Positions 1 through 8,354 of a stretch of DNA of 64,000 bases are shown one piece after another. The DNA lies in contig NZ_CP012543.1 in assembly GCF_004803795.1 (NCBI RefSeq), positions 1,116,001 to 1,180,000 of the forward strand, read 5' to 3'. The translations under genes were made by a program, and so were the position numbers. The stretch is from Campylobacter rectus (GTDB taxonomy: Bacteria > Campylobacterota > Campylobacteria > Campylobacterales > Campylobacteraceae). Numbering within the stretch: the first letter of the stretch is position 1; each line of letters opens with the position of its first letter. The notes below the pieces were generated by a model. That model was not told where the DNA came from and did not search any database. It worked only from the letters and a program-made list of their open reading frames with translations.

Positions 1-627
1 GGCAAGATCAAGGATGACGAGCTGGAGATCATAGATCTAGAGCGCATAAAAAGCGAACTAATCGGCGCGCAAAAAGGGCAAATTTTGCTCACGGCACACC
101 TTGGAAACGTCGAAATTTGCAAGGCTTTGGGCGCGCGGGTCGAGGGCTTTAGGATGGTGATTTTGACCTATGACGAGAACTCGCGTAAATTTAACGAAGT
201 GCTGCGCGAAATCAGTAAAAACGACGGTAGTGTGCGCATGATGGCGGTAAATAAGCTAGACGTAGCCGCGATGCTGGAGCTAAAAAATATCGTTGAAAGC
301 GGCGAGCACATCGGTATAATGGGCGATAGGACGCCTCTTGGCGGCGATAAGGCCGCGCGCGTTAAATTTCTGGGTAAGGAGGCGAGCTTTAACTACGGTC
401 CTTACCTGATCGCGGGGATTTTAGGCGTAAAGATAAGCTCGCTGTGGTGCCAGAAAGTGGGCGGTAAATTTAGGATCGAGCTCGTACCGCTAGCAAGCGC
501 CGTAAAGCTGGGACGAGATAAAGCCGCCGCAGCGCGCGAATATCTGCAAATTTACGTCCGCGAGCTGGAAAATCGCTGCAAGCAAACGCCTACGCAGTGG
601 TTTAATTTTTTTGATTTTTGGAGATGA
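1..627 (+). CDS. LpxL/HtrB-like lipid acyltransferase, 5' end outside the window
   Basis: The frame is open from base 1, so the gene begins upstream of the window; about 208 C-terminal residues are visible. The motif HLGNVE fits the catalytic H-x4-D/E of the LpxL (late lipid A acyltransferase) family, followed by GIMGDRTPLGG, a family landmark, and a C-terminal QWFNFFDFW. Such enzymes transfer an acyl chain from ACP onto a glycolipid at the inner membrane. It ends directly against a thioesterase gene, and the neighbours (thioesterase, LolA-like, MMPL exporter) match the acyltransferase seen in aryl-polyene clusters, so the substrate may be a polyene lipid rather than lipid A. That substrate is inference. 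Confidence 0.8.
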   Translation, partial: GKIKDDELEIIDLERIKSELIGAQKGQILLTAHLGNVEICKALGARVEGFRMVILTYDENSRKFNEVLREISKNDGSVRMMAVNKLDVAAMLELKNIVESGEHIGIMGDRTPLGGDKAARVKFLGKEASFNYGPYLIAGILGVKISSLWCQKVGGKFRIELVPLASAVKLGRDKAAAAREYLQIYVRELENRCKQTPTQWFNFFDFWR

Positions 628-628
628 G

Positions 629-1060
629 ATGATATCAAAATCGGTCGCGTTAAAGGCGCAGTTTTACGACGTGGACAGTATGAACGTCGTGTGGCACGGC
701 AACTACGTGAAGTATTTCGAGACGGCTAGATGCGCGCTTTTAGAGGAGATAGGCTACGACTACGAGGCGATGAGAGCTGACGGCTACGCCTATCCGATCG
801 TAAAAATCGAAGCAAAATATATTAAGCCCGTGTTTTTCGGAGACGAGATCGAGGTGGAGGCGACGCTAAAGGAGTGCGAGTGCTTTTTAAAGATCGGCTA
901 CGTCGTAAAAAGCGCCAAAAGCGGCGAGACGCTGTGTACGGGCACGAGCTCGCAAGCGGCTGTGGATATGCGTGCGATGCAGACGTGCTTTGAGATCCCG
1001 CAAGAGCTACAAAACGCGGTAAAAAGGTATATAAATGAAAAAAATAGCGGTGATTTTTAG
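629..1060 (+). CDS. YbgC-like acyl-CoA thioesterase (hotdog fold)
   Basis: A protein of about 143 residues of the 4-hydroxybenzoyl-CoA thioesterase family. The N-terminal stretch FYDVDSMNVVWHGNYVKYFE holds the family Asp and the HGNY helix start. A TTG at 611 is in frame, but the ATG at 629 follows a GGAG at 620-623 and is preferred; it starts one base after the acyltransferase stop. The product should release acyl chains from CoA or ACP in the cytoplasm. In aryl-polyene clusters a thioesterase of this type sits between the acyltransferase and the LolA-like gene, as here. It overlaps the next gene by 26 bases, so it is in one operon. Confidence 0.85.
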   Translation: MISKSVALKAQFYDVDSMNVVWHGNYVKYFETARCALLEEIGYDYEAMRADGYAYPIVKIEAKYIKPVFFGDEIEVEATLKECECFLKIGYVVKSAKSGETLCTGTSSQAAVDMRAMQTCFEIPQELQNAVKRYINEKNSGDF

Positions 1061-1556
1061 TCTGGCGGCCGGCCTGTTGGGGCTTGAGTTTAGCGAGATA
1101 AAATCTCAAATCAAAACGCAAAATATCAGCGGCGATTTCGCTCAGACGAAGTTTTTGAGCGGCTTTAACGCGGAGTTTAAAAGCTACGGCAAATTTGAAC
1201 TCAGTCAAAGCGAACTACTCTACGACACGCTAAGCCCGGTCGCGGTTAGCATCGTCATAAACGAGCGCGGGATCTTTCAAAAAAGCGGCAACGGACTCAT
1301 AAAAATCGATCAAAATTTTGATAAAAAGCTCTTTTTATCTATTATAAAGCTTGATAAAGCCGAGCTTGAGAAGGAATTTAGTTTTAAAATCTCGGGCGAT
1401 AAAAGCAACTGGAATATCGAGCTAACGCCAAAAAATTTGTTGCTAAAGCAAATCTTTACGCGCATCTTAGTCGGAGGCGATAAATTCGTCCGCAAGATCG
1501 TGCTAAACGAGGTTAGCGGCGATAAAACGGTAAATGATTTTTACAACGTAAAATGA
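1035..1556 (+). CDS. LolA-like periplasmic lipoprotein/lipid carrier
   Basis: A protein of 173 residues with an N-terminal signal peptide (MKKIAVIFSLAAGLLGLEF) and no other membrane segment. The body (IKTQNISGDFAQTKFL, then SGNGLIKI and FKISGDKSNWNIELTPK) follows the outer-membrane lipoprotein carrier LolA pattern, a half-barrel that shields lipids in the periplasm. It overlaps both neighbours, 26 bases with the thioesterase and 4 bases (ATGA) with the exporter, so the four genes are one transcription unit. A dedicated LolA paralogue next to an MMPL exporter suggests transport of a specific lipid to the outer membrane; the housekeeping LolA is probably elsewhere. The cargo is inference. Confidence 0.75.
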   Translation: MKKIAVIFSLAAGLLGLEFSEIKSQIKTQNISGDFAQTKFLSGFNAEFKSYGKFELSQSELLYDTLSPVAVSIVINERGIFQKSGNGLIKIDQNFDKKLFLSIIKLDKAELEKEFSFKISGDKSNWNIELTPKNLLLKQIFTRILVGGDKFVRKIVLNEVSGDKTVNDFYNVK

Positions 1557-3784
1557 AAAAATCCGCGCGTTTTTTTATCTTTTTAGCGGCGTTTTTGGCC
1601 GCGCTCGCCGTTTGTTTTACGAGCGCGAAAAAGATAAATGCGGATATTTTTTCTCTCGTAAATTTTGAAAACTCTACCGAACAAACTGCGCTAAAATCGA
1701 TGCTAGATAGCGCTTCAAACGAGTTTTTGTTAGCTTCAAATTTGCCTGAGTTTTTAGAAAAAAGCGAAATTTTAGCCGAGCAAAGCGGAGTTTTTGAGGA
1801 GTACCGCGCAAAGCAGGACGTAAATTTAACCTCGTATCCAACTCAGCTAAACGCCCTAAAAATCGCGCTTTTAAACGAGCAAACCTACGAGCTTTTAGTA
1901 AAAGACAAAAACGAGTTTTTTAAACAAAGCGCGCAAAATTTATTTAACCAGTTTGCCTTTAAGCCGCTTAACGCGAAGGATGATTTTTTCGCCTTAAGTT
2001 CGCATATGAGCCTAGAGAGCTCAAAAATCAGCCTAAATTTGTCAAATTTGATGCTGGAAGCGGCGAGCGAGGACGCGAAATTTTACCTCGTAAAAGCGCG
2101 CCTTAAGCCCGGCTACGAACCGCGAAATTTGATCAAATTTTACGAAAACATACGCGAGCTTGCGGCGCAGGACGGAGTTCAGGCTTACGCTAGCTGCGGC
2201 GCGCTATACGGAGCCTACGGAAAAAAGGGCGGCGACAAAGAAAGCGCCGCTATGAGCGCGGTTTCGCTTAGCCTTTGCGCCATTTTTTTGCTGCTCGCGT
2301 TTAAAAATTTGCGCATTTTTTGCGTCGTTTTCGTCGCGATTTTCGGCTTTGCGTGCGGGCTTGCGGCTTCGCTTTTGATCTACGAGAGCCTTAGCGTCAT
2401 GATCGTGGTTATCGGCACGAGCCTGGTCGGGCTGATGTTTGACTTTGCGCTGCACTGGCTGGGTAAAAATCAAAACGCGCCCGTAGCGGCCGCGAGCGTG
2501 CGTCCGATGCTTAAAATTTTCTTGCTCGGGCTTTGCATCACGATGAGCGGATACGGCGTTTTTGCCTTTTCGTCGCTTGAGCTGCTGCGCCAAACCGCGA
2601 TATTTTCGCTATTTACGCTGCTTGGGGCGTTTTTATTTACCTATTTTTGCTTGCCTTTTATCTTTGAGGGCGCGACGTTTTCGCAAAGCGCCGCGTTTTC
2701 GAGATTTTTTGATAAATTTGCAGGACTTTGCGAGCGTGCGGCGAGAGCGCTAAATTTAAAAATTTTACTTGCCGCATTTGCGCTTTGCGCGGGAATTTTG
2801 GCTCTAAATTTTAAAAGCCTAAGCGCGCCCGAGCAGATCAAAGACTACGCAAGCTCGCCCGCAGAGCTGCTGGAGCAGTCTAAAAAGATCAGCGAGATAA
2901 CGGGCGCCGCGCCGCAAAACTCCGTCATCGTGCTAAAGGGTGGAGACGATCTGGTCGGCGATGAGAAGCGGCTGATGCGCGAGCTAAAGCAGGTAAATCT
3001 CGTCAAAGACTACGCCTCGGTTTCTAAATTTATCCTAAGCCGAGCCGAGCAGGAAAATGTAAAAAATATCTTTAAAGAAGCCGTGAAGGATGAGGAAATA
3101 TTTAAAATTTACGCTCAGCTCGGCCTATCCGCCGAGCTAGTAAAATCCGAGCTAGAAAAGATCGCAAACGCCAAAATTATCGGCGCTAGCGAGATTTTAG
3201 AATTTGACGCGGCGAAAAATTTGACGCGATTTTTACCGAGTAAAAACAGTAGCGCGGTGTACGCCGAGGGGCTAGCGGGCGGCGCGAAAACTGATGAGAT
3301 TTTAAAGGCAAACGGCGCTTTTAGCGTAGATTTCGTCGGCGCGCTAAATCAAAATTTGACCGAGGCTAAGGCCTGGGCCGTTATACTAAAGGGCGGCGCG
3401 TTTTTGCTTGCGTTTGCGCTTTTATGGGCATTTTTCGGGGCGGCGCGCTCGTTTTTGGTTATGAGCGTCATCGCGCTTGGCGTGCTAGCCGTGCTTTGCG
3501 GCTTTGCGGCGCTCGGCATTCACGTAAATATTTTTGCGATTTTCGGGCTTATCTTGGCAAGCGCGGTCGGGATCGATTATCTCATCTTTGCGCTAAACGA
3601 GAACTTGTCGCGGCGGGAGCGCGTATTTGGGATATTTGCCGCATTTATCACGAGCTTTATCTCGTTTTTTGCGCTTAGTTTTAGTCAGACGCCCGCAGTT
3701 AGCGTTTTTGGGCTAGCCGTTAGCCTTTGCGTCGCGTTTTACGGGCTTGCCGCCTGCACGCTGGCGATGAAAAATTTGGCTTAA
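1553..3784 (+). CDS. MMPL/RND-family exporter
   Basis: A 743-residue membrane protein with the MMPL plan: one N-terminal helix, a periplasmic domain to about residue 220, a five to six helix bundle (about 225-380), a second periplasmic domain (about 405-610) and a second bundle (about 615-740). The helix run GTSLVGLMFDFALHW resembles the proton-relay helix of such exporters, with its repeat in ASAVGIDYLIFAL. This is the type called a predicted exporter in aryl-polyene and flexirubin clusters. It would move the finished lipid across the inner membrane and hand it to the LolA-like protein. It is the last gene of the operon; no biosynthetic ketosynthase follows. Confidence 0.8.
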   Translation: MKKSARFFIFLAAFLAALAVCFTSAKKINADIFSLVNFENSTEQTALKSMLDSASNEFLLASNLPEFLEKSEILAEQSGVFEEYRAKQDVNLTSYPTQLNALKIALLNEQTYELLVKDKNEFFKQSAQNLFNQFAFKPLNAKDDFFALSSHMSLESSKISLNLSNLMLEAASEDAKFYLVKARLKPGYEPRNLIKFYENIRELAAQDGVQAYASCGALYGAYGKKGGDKESAAMSAVSLSLCAIFLLLAFKNLRIFCVVFVAIFGFACGLAASLLIYESLSVMIVVIGTSLVGLMFDFALHWLGKNQNAPVAAASVRPMLKIFLLGLCITMSGYGVFAFSSLELLRQTAIFSLFTLLGAFLFTYFCLPFIFEGATFSQSAAFSRFFDKFAGLCERAARALNLKILLAAFALCAGILALNFKSLSAPEQIKDYASSPAELLEQSKKISEITGAAPQNSVIVLKGGDDLVGDEKRLMRELKQVNLVKDYASVSKFILSRAEQENVKNIFKEAVKDEEIFKIYAQLGLSAELVKSELEKIANAKIIGASEILEFDAAKNLTRFLPSKNSSAVYAEGLAGGAKTDEILKANGAFSVDFVGALNQNLTEAKAWAVILKGGAFLLAFALLWAFFGAARSFLVMSVIALGVLAVLCGFAALGIHVNIFAIFGLILASAVGIDYLIFALNENLSRRERVFGIFAAFITSFISFFALSFSQTPAVSVFGLAVSLCVAFYGLAACTLAMKNLA

Positions 3785-3800
3785 ATTTAGCAAAAAGCGG

Positions 3801-3806
3801 TATAAT
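3801..3806 (+). promoter_or_regulatory. Predicted -10 box upstream of thiS
   Basis: TATAAT lies about 67 bases before the thiS start, in the 88-base gap after the exporter gene. The leader contains GTGC and GCAC arms able to form a small hairpin, but it is too short for a TPP riboswitch and I do not see the conserved TPP core. Confidence 0.5.
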
Positions 3807-3872
3807 CGGCGACTCACGGAGTGCAAAATTTGACCCGCACGGGCGCGCTAAATTTAATAAAACGGAAAGAAA

Positions 3873-4067
3873 ATGCTAAAAATAAACGGCAAGGACGAGG
3901 GCGAATTTATCGGCAAAACCGTAGCGCAGCTGCTAGCCGCAAAGGGACTAAAACCTGAGCGCATCGCAGTTGAGCTAAACGGCGAAATCTTGCCCAAAGA
4001 TAAATTCGACGCGGTGCTAAGAGACGGCGACTCGGCCGAGATAGTGCATTTTGTAGGCGGAGGCTAA
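3873..4067 (+). CDS. thiS: Sulfur carrier protein ThiS
   Basis: A 64-residue ubiquitin-fold protein ending in VGGG, so it has the C-terminal Gly-Gly that is thiocarboxylated and donates sulfur for the thiazole ring of thiamine. The body ([41 protein letters not shown]) is typical. thiG starts two bases after its stop. In C. jejuni an adenylating gene thiF sits between thiS and thiG; it is missing here, so ThiS must be activated by a ThiF/MoeB-type protein encoded elsewhere (inference). Confidence 0.95.
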   Translation: MLKINGKDEGEFIGKTVAQLLAAKGLKPERIAVELNGEILPKDKFDAVLRDGDSAEIVHFVGGG

Positions 4068-4068
4068 G

Positions 4069-4845
4069 ATGAAAAATGACGAAAAAGACGATATTTTAGA
4101 GCTTGGCGGGCATAAATTTAGCTCGCGCTTTATCCTGGGATCGGGTAAATTTTCGTTACCTCTTTTAGAGGCCGCGGTGCACGAGGCGGGCGCACAGATC
4201 GTCACGCTGGCGCTTCGGCGCGTGAACGAGGGCGGGATAGAAAATATCCTGGACTTTATCCCAAAGGGCGTGACGCTGCTACCAAACACCTCAGGCGCTA
4301 GAAATGCCGATGAGTGCGTGCGTATCGCAAAGCTAGCGCGCGAGGCCGGCTGCGGCGATCTCGTCAAGGTTGAGGTCATCAGAGATAGCAAATACCTGCT
4401 GCCCGATAACTACGAGACGATAAAAGCGACCGAAAAGCTCGCAAACATGGGCTTTGTCGTGATGCCCTATATGTATCCCGACCTAAACGTCGCGCGCGAT
4501 CTGGCGTCGGCGGGGGCTTCGTGCGTGATGCCGCTCGGCGCTCCGATCGGGACGAACAAAGGCCTTTGTACGCGTGAATTTATCAAAATTTTGCTCGCCG
4601 AGATAGACTTGCCCGTGATCGTGGATGCGGGCATCGGTAGTCCGGCGCAGGCGTGCGAAGCGATGCAGATGGGCTGCGCGGCCGTGATGGCAAACACCGC
4701 TATCGCTACCGCGGGCGACGTAAAAACGATGGCGAGAGCCTTTGCGCTAGCGATTCAAGCGGGCAGGCTGGCGTACCTATCGGGACTTGGCGGCGTGAGC
4801 GATAGCGCTAGGGCATCAAGTCCGCTTACGGGATTTTTGGAGTAA
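4069..4845 (+). CDS. thiG: Thiazole synthase ThiG
   Basis: A 258-residue TIM-barrel enzyme that joins deoxyxylulose phosphate, ThiS-thiocarboxylate sulfur and dehydroglycine to make the thiazole phosphate of thiamine. Visible landmarks are the N-terminal [14 protein letters not shown], the Lys in DLVKVEVI that forms the Schiff base, [18 protein letters not shown], and [19 protein letters not shown]. Length is normal for the family. It is coupled to thiS with a 1-base spacer. A 730-base AAATTT-rich non-coding stretch follows before thiH, unusual for an operon that is compact in C. jejuni. Confidence 0.95.
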   Translation: MKNDEKDDILELGGHKFSSRFILGSGKFSLPLLEAAVHEAGAQIVTLALRRVNEGGIENILDFIPKGVTLLPNTSGARNADECVRIAKLAREAGCGDLVKVEVIRDSKYLLPDNYETIKATEKLANMGFVVMPYMYPDLNVARDLASAGASCVMPLGAPIGTNKGLCTREFIKILLAEIDLPVIVDAGIGSPAQACEAMQMGCAAVMANTAIATAGDVKTMARAFALAIQAGRLAYLSGLGGVSDSARASSPLTGFLE

Positions 4846-5578
4846 AGTCGGCCGAATTTGCGCTTGGCTTGTTTTGGCCGAAAACGGCTTTAAATTTGGT
4901 TTGCGATGATTTTGCGGCGTGCTAGGCTTGATTTTTGGTTTGAAATTTATTTGCTTGACACGATTTGCTCGGCATTTTAGTAGGTTTTGCGGTAAAATTC
5001 GATGCGCGCGACGGTTTAAATTTAACGTAAAATTTAACGCGCAAATTTGAGGTTTTAAATTTGATACGTGCGGTAAAACTCGCCTAAATTTAATGAACTT
5101 TCGCATTTTAAATTTAGATAAATGATTTGTTTTTGCCGGCTTTTAAATTCGGCGAAGCGGCAGCGAAACGGGTCGTCAAATTTGCCTTTTTGATTTATGC
5201 TGCGAGGAAAACCACGCCGATTTAGCTTGCCCGTAAAATAGCGCGGAGCGGAAGGGTTTAAAGTCGGCATCGCTTCGCTTTATTGGAACAAACGGATGAT
5301 AAATTTGCCTGACGTTGCACGGCATTTTGGGCGGAGGTCGTAGCGAAATTTGATGAAGCATTGCGATATCGGCGCGTTAAAATTTACCGATTTTGTCGTA
5401 AAATTTAGCGAAACGCCGCATAAATTTACTCAAAATAGTGAGCCAAACGCGATAAATTTAGTCCTCGTAACGGCGAGCTTGCAAATTCGAGCCAAATTTA
5501 TACGAGCAAACTCGCGATCTCGGCTCAAATTTACCGTGCAAAAATCGCTAAAATTTAGACGAAAAAACGGAGAAATAT
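4846..5578 (+). other. AAATTT-rich spacer between thiG and thiH
   Basis: No convincing gene in 730 bases. The stretch is dominated by AAATTT, AAATTTG and TAAATTTA words. The open frames in it, including one at 5350-5688 that runs into thiH in another frame, have repeat-derived, biased composition and no ribosome site. Confidence 0.6.
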
Positions 5579-6730
5579 TTGAAAAATCTAGACGTGATGG
5601 AGTATGCGCAGGACGCCCAGCGTATCGACGAAACGTTGATGCGACGGGTGCTAGCCGCGCGCGAGGGTTACGACTACGAGAAATTTGACGCCCTCAGCGT
5701 AAGGCGCGCACTAAGCGAAGAAAATCTAAGCGTAGAGGGCCTAAAAGCACTTCTAAGCCCTGCTGCGGGCGCATTTTTAGGCGAGATGGCGGAGGCGGCG
5801 CGAGATAGGACGCGCAGGCAGTTTGGCAACTCGGTGCAGTTTTTTACGCCGCTTTATATCTCAAATTTTTGCGACAGCGACTGCGTCTACTGCGGCTTTA
5901 GCTCGCGAAACAAGATCTCTCGCGTGCGGCTAAAGGCGGACGAGGCGGCGACGGAGCTAGCAAATATCGCAAAAAGCGGACTAAAAGACGTGCTGATCCT
6001 AACCGGCGAAAGCGCGAAAAAAAGCGACCTGAGCTATATCGGCGAGGTATGCAAAGAGGCGTCTAGGCTTTTTAGCAACGTCGGCGTCGAGATCTATCCG
6101 CTAAATGCCGACGAATACGCGTTTTTGCACGGTTGCGGCGCGGACTACGTTGTGGTTTTTCAGGAGACTTACGATCCGGCGGCGTATGCTAGATTTCACC
6201 TCGGCGGCGTCAAGCGCTCGTTTGCCTACCGCTTCCACGCCCAGGAGCGCGCTCTTATGGGCGGTATGCGCAGCGTCGGGTTTGCCGCGCTTTTGGGGCT
6301 TGACGACTTTAGAAAGGACGCGCTAGCCACTGCGCTGCACGCGCATCTCATCCAGCAAAAGTACCCGCACGCCGAGATCGCGCTATCTTGCCCGCGCCTG
6401 CGCCCCGCGATAAACAAGGCTCACGTCGGACCGAGGGACGTCGATGAGAGGGTGCTGTTTCAGGTTATCTGCGCGTACCGCCTTTTTTTGCCCTACGCAA
6501 ATATCACGATCTCTACGCGCGAGTCGGCGCGCTTTCGAGACGGCGTCATCGCAGTCGCCGCAAATAAAATCTCAGCCGGCGTTAGCACGGGCGTGGGGAC
6601 GCACTCGGACAAGGCCAAAAAAGGCGACGAGCAGTTTGAGATCAGCGACGCGCGAACGGTTGAGGAGATACTAGGCGCCGTGCGAGGGCTAAATTTACAG
6701 CCCGTGATGAGCGAGCATATTTACGTTTGA
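5579..6730 (+). CDS. thiH: 2-iminoacetate synthase ThiH (radical SAM)
   Basis: A 383-residue radical SAM enzyme that cleaves tyrosine to give dehydroglycine for ThiG. The cluster motif C-x3-C-x2-C is visible as CDSDCVYC at about residue 100, followed by GFSSRNKISR. GVEIYPLNADEYAFLHGCGADYVVVFQETYD and SCPRLRPA are further ThiH hallmarks. The start is a TTG at 5579 with GGAG eight bases upstream; an in-frame ATG at 5597 is an alternative. The gene is isolated from thiG and from the next gene by AAATTT-rich spacers. Confidence 0.93.
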   Translation: MKNLDVMEYAQDAQRIDETLMRRVLAAREGYDYEKFDALSVRRALSEENLSVEGLKALLSPAAGAFLGEMAEAARDRTRRQFGNSVQFFTPLYISNFCDSDCVYCGFSSRNKISRVRLKADEAATELANIAKSGLKDVLILTGESAKKSDLSYIGEVCKEASRLFSNVGVEIYPLNADEYAFLHGCGADYVVVFQETYDPAAYARFHLGGVKRSFAYRFHAQERALMGGMRSVGFAALLGLDDFRKDALATALHAHLIQQKYPHAEIALSCPRLRPAINKAHVGPRDVDERVLFQVICAYRLFLPYANITISTRESARFRDGVIAVAANKISAGVSTGVGTHSDKAKKGDEQFEISDARTVEEILGAVRGLNLQPVMSEHIYV

Positions 6731-7358
6731 GGCGGCGTTTGCTTTCCGCTTGTTTTATGCGCCTTTGTTGCCGCGTTTTGGATGGCGTTTTTGAGCGATT
6801 TTGGCGCGCCCATTTTTGGTGTTTTGTCTGTTTCGGTTGCGTTTTTTGCGTTATTTTATAGATGTTTTACCGTTTTAGCAGAGCGGTTTTATTTTGGCGA
6901 GATTTTGCGGGAGAGGTTTATTGTTCTTGCGCTTTGGCGGTGCGGAAAGCCTAAATTTTGCTTGTTTTAAGGCTTTGACGAGCATTTTTTATGCGAGCGA
7001 GTATGCGTCGCGGCGCGGTTTTGACGAGCGGGATGTGGATTTACTTTAGATCGCAAGTTCGTCGACGCTTGAAAACAAATAAGCAAGGCGAATTTAACTT
7101 GCTTTTGCGGGAGATTGCCGGGCGGATTTAAAAACGCGGACACAGAGATAACGATACTCTAGCCTTCGCGGCGGGTAAATTTAGGCTTATTCCGGGCTCT
7201 GGCGTATCGTTTCGGGATGTCGGCGGTTTTACTTTTGAGGATGCGACTTTTAAAGACTTTAATGCTTTTGGGCGGTCGTTTTCGCGGATGGGCACGATTT
7301 TGCGCGTTAATCTTCGACGATGCCGCGCATTTAATAATAAAATTTAAATAGGAAGGCG
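6731..7358 (+). other. Spacer between thiH and the thiE/tenI gene
   Basis: About 630 bases with no gene I can support. A stop-free frame without a start codon runs from about 7150 to 7346 (decoding to DTLAFAAGKFRLIPG and onward) and might be a decayed coding fragment, but I recognise no family. The end (7322-7350) is AT-rich and carries AGGA about 6 bases before the next start. Confidence 0.4.
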
Positions 7359-8354
7359 ATGAAAACGGATAAATTTGAGCTCGTCTGGGTCACGAATCGT
7401 CGCTTGAGCGATGATTTTTTCGCGGATGTCGCTCGCGTGGTTCAGGGCGGCAAAGCGGATAAAATTTTGTTGCGCGAGAGCGATTTGTCCGAGCGCGAGT
7501 ATGAGATTTTGGCGCGAAACACGCTTGAAGTCATCGCCAAATACAGCCAAAACGCGCGACTCATCGTGCATACTTACGCGGATGTTGCAGGCAGGTTGGG
7601 GATTTGCGAGCTGCATCTGCCTTTTGCGAAATTTATCGAAGCGTGCACAAGCGGGGGGTTGAAATTTGAAAATTCAAACGCAGCTAAATGCGACGAAATT
7701 TGCGTAAATACGCCGCATTTACTTTCCGATAAATTTGATAAAGCTTGCGGCTCCGACAAAGCGCGTATGAGCGGGCAAAACGGCGAGCGCGGGTTAAGTT
7801 TAACCTCAAAATCGCGTAAATTTACGGCAAACGATAAACGGACTGCAGGCGAGTTAAATTTAACAAGCCCGAATTTGCGTAAATTTGACGAACCGGGCAT
7901 AAATGCGACCGAATTTGAGCGCGATATAAAACCGATGAGTCCGGATTTGTCTAAATCCGACGAATTTTGTGCGGACGTAAGTGCGGCAAGCGGCGAGCGC
8001 AGGCTAAATTTGACGGATTTATTTTTAGCCAAATTTGACGATGCTTGCTTTCGTAAAGGAGGCGTTCGCGCGCCGAATTTGACGCAAAAGCGCAAAATCG
8101 GCGTTTCGGTGCACTCTTTGGAGGAGGCCCTGTCGGCGCAGGAGCTCGGTGCCGATTACGTCGTGGCGGGGCACGTTTTTGATACGCCCTCTCATACGCT
8201 AGAGCGGGGCAGGGGGCTAAAATTTTTGCGAGAAATTTGCGAGAAATTAAGCATAAAAACCTACGCTATCGGCGGGATAAATTTTGAAAATTTAAGCGCG
8301 ATCAAGGACGCGGGTGCGGCCGGGGCGTATATGATGCGAGGATTTTTAAGCTAA
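7359..8354 (+). CDS. ThiE/TenI-family thiamine phosphate synthase-like protein with a large in-frame insert
   Basis: A 331-residue protein against about 200 for the family. Residues 1-94 (FELVWVTNRRL, KILLRESDL, LIVHTYADVAG, ICELHLPFAKF) and 245-331 (IGVSVHSLEEA, GADYVVAGHVFDTPSHT, YAIGGIN, GAYMMRGFL) rebuild a complete TIM-barrel of the ThiE/TenI family. GHVFDT in place of the ThiE-type GPVFPT favours the TenI-like branch (thiazole tautomerase). Residues about 95-244 match neither and repeat KFD, LNLT and RKF units. The position after thiH agrees with Cj1043c of C. jejuni. Whether the insert forms a loop or destroys function cannot be read from sequence. Confidence 0.75.
   Translation: MKTDKFELVWVTNRRLSDDFFADVARVVQGGKADKILLRESDLSEREYEILARNTLEVIAKYSQNARLIVHTYADVAGRLGICELHLPFAKFIEACTSGGLKFENSNAAKCDEICVNTPHLLSDKFDKACGSDKARMSGQNGERGLSLTSKSRKFTANDKRTAGELNLTSPNLRKFDEPGINATEFERDIKPMSPDLSKSDEFCADVSAASGERRLNLTDLFLAKFDDACFRKGGVRAPNLTQKRKIGVSVHSLEEALSAQELGADYVVAGHVFDTPSHTLERGRGLKFLREICEKLSIKTYAIGGINFENLSAIKDAGAAGAYMMRGFLS
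7641..8090 (+). repeat. In-frame AAATTT-family low-complexity insert within the thiE/tenI gene
   Basis: This block lies between the two conserved halves of the barrel. On DNA level it repeats AAATTTGA, TTAAATTTAAC and GTAAATTTACG words, indistinguishable from the spacers on either side of thiH, yet it has no stop codon in the coding frame. The protein has recurrent KFD/RKF and L-N/S-L-T units. It looks like intergenic repeat DNA that entered a gene and stayed in frame. Confidence 0.7.

Noticed and set aside
822-1208. Minus-strand frame of 128 codons over the thioesterase gene
   Set aside because: It lies antisense to two well-supported overlapping genes and has shadow-type composition.
3785-3872. 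TPP riboswitch before thiS
   Set aside because: Only 88 bases between genes and the conserved TPP-binding core is not seen.
5350-5688. 112-codon frame overlapping the thiH start
   Set aside because: Built from AAATTT words, different frame from thiH, no similarity or ribosome site.
7574-8095. 173-codon minus-strand frame over the thiE insert
   Set aside because: Antisense to the insert; AAATTT is palindromic, so both strands stay open. No start signal or family.
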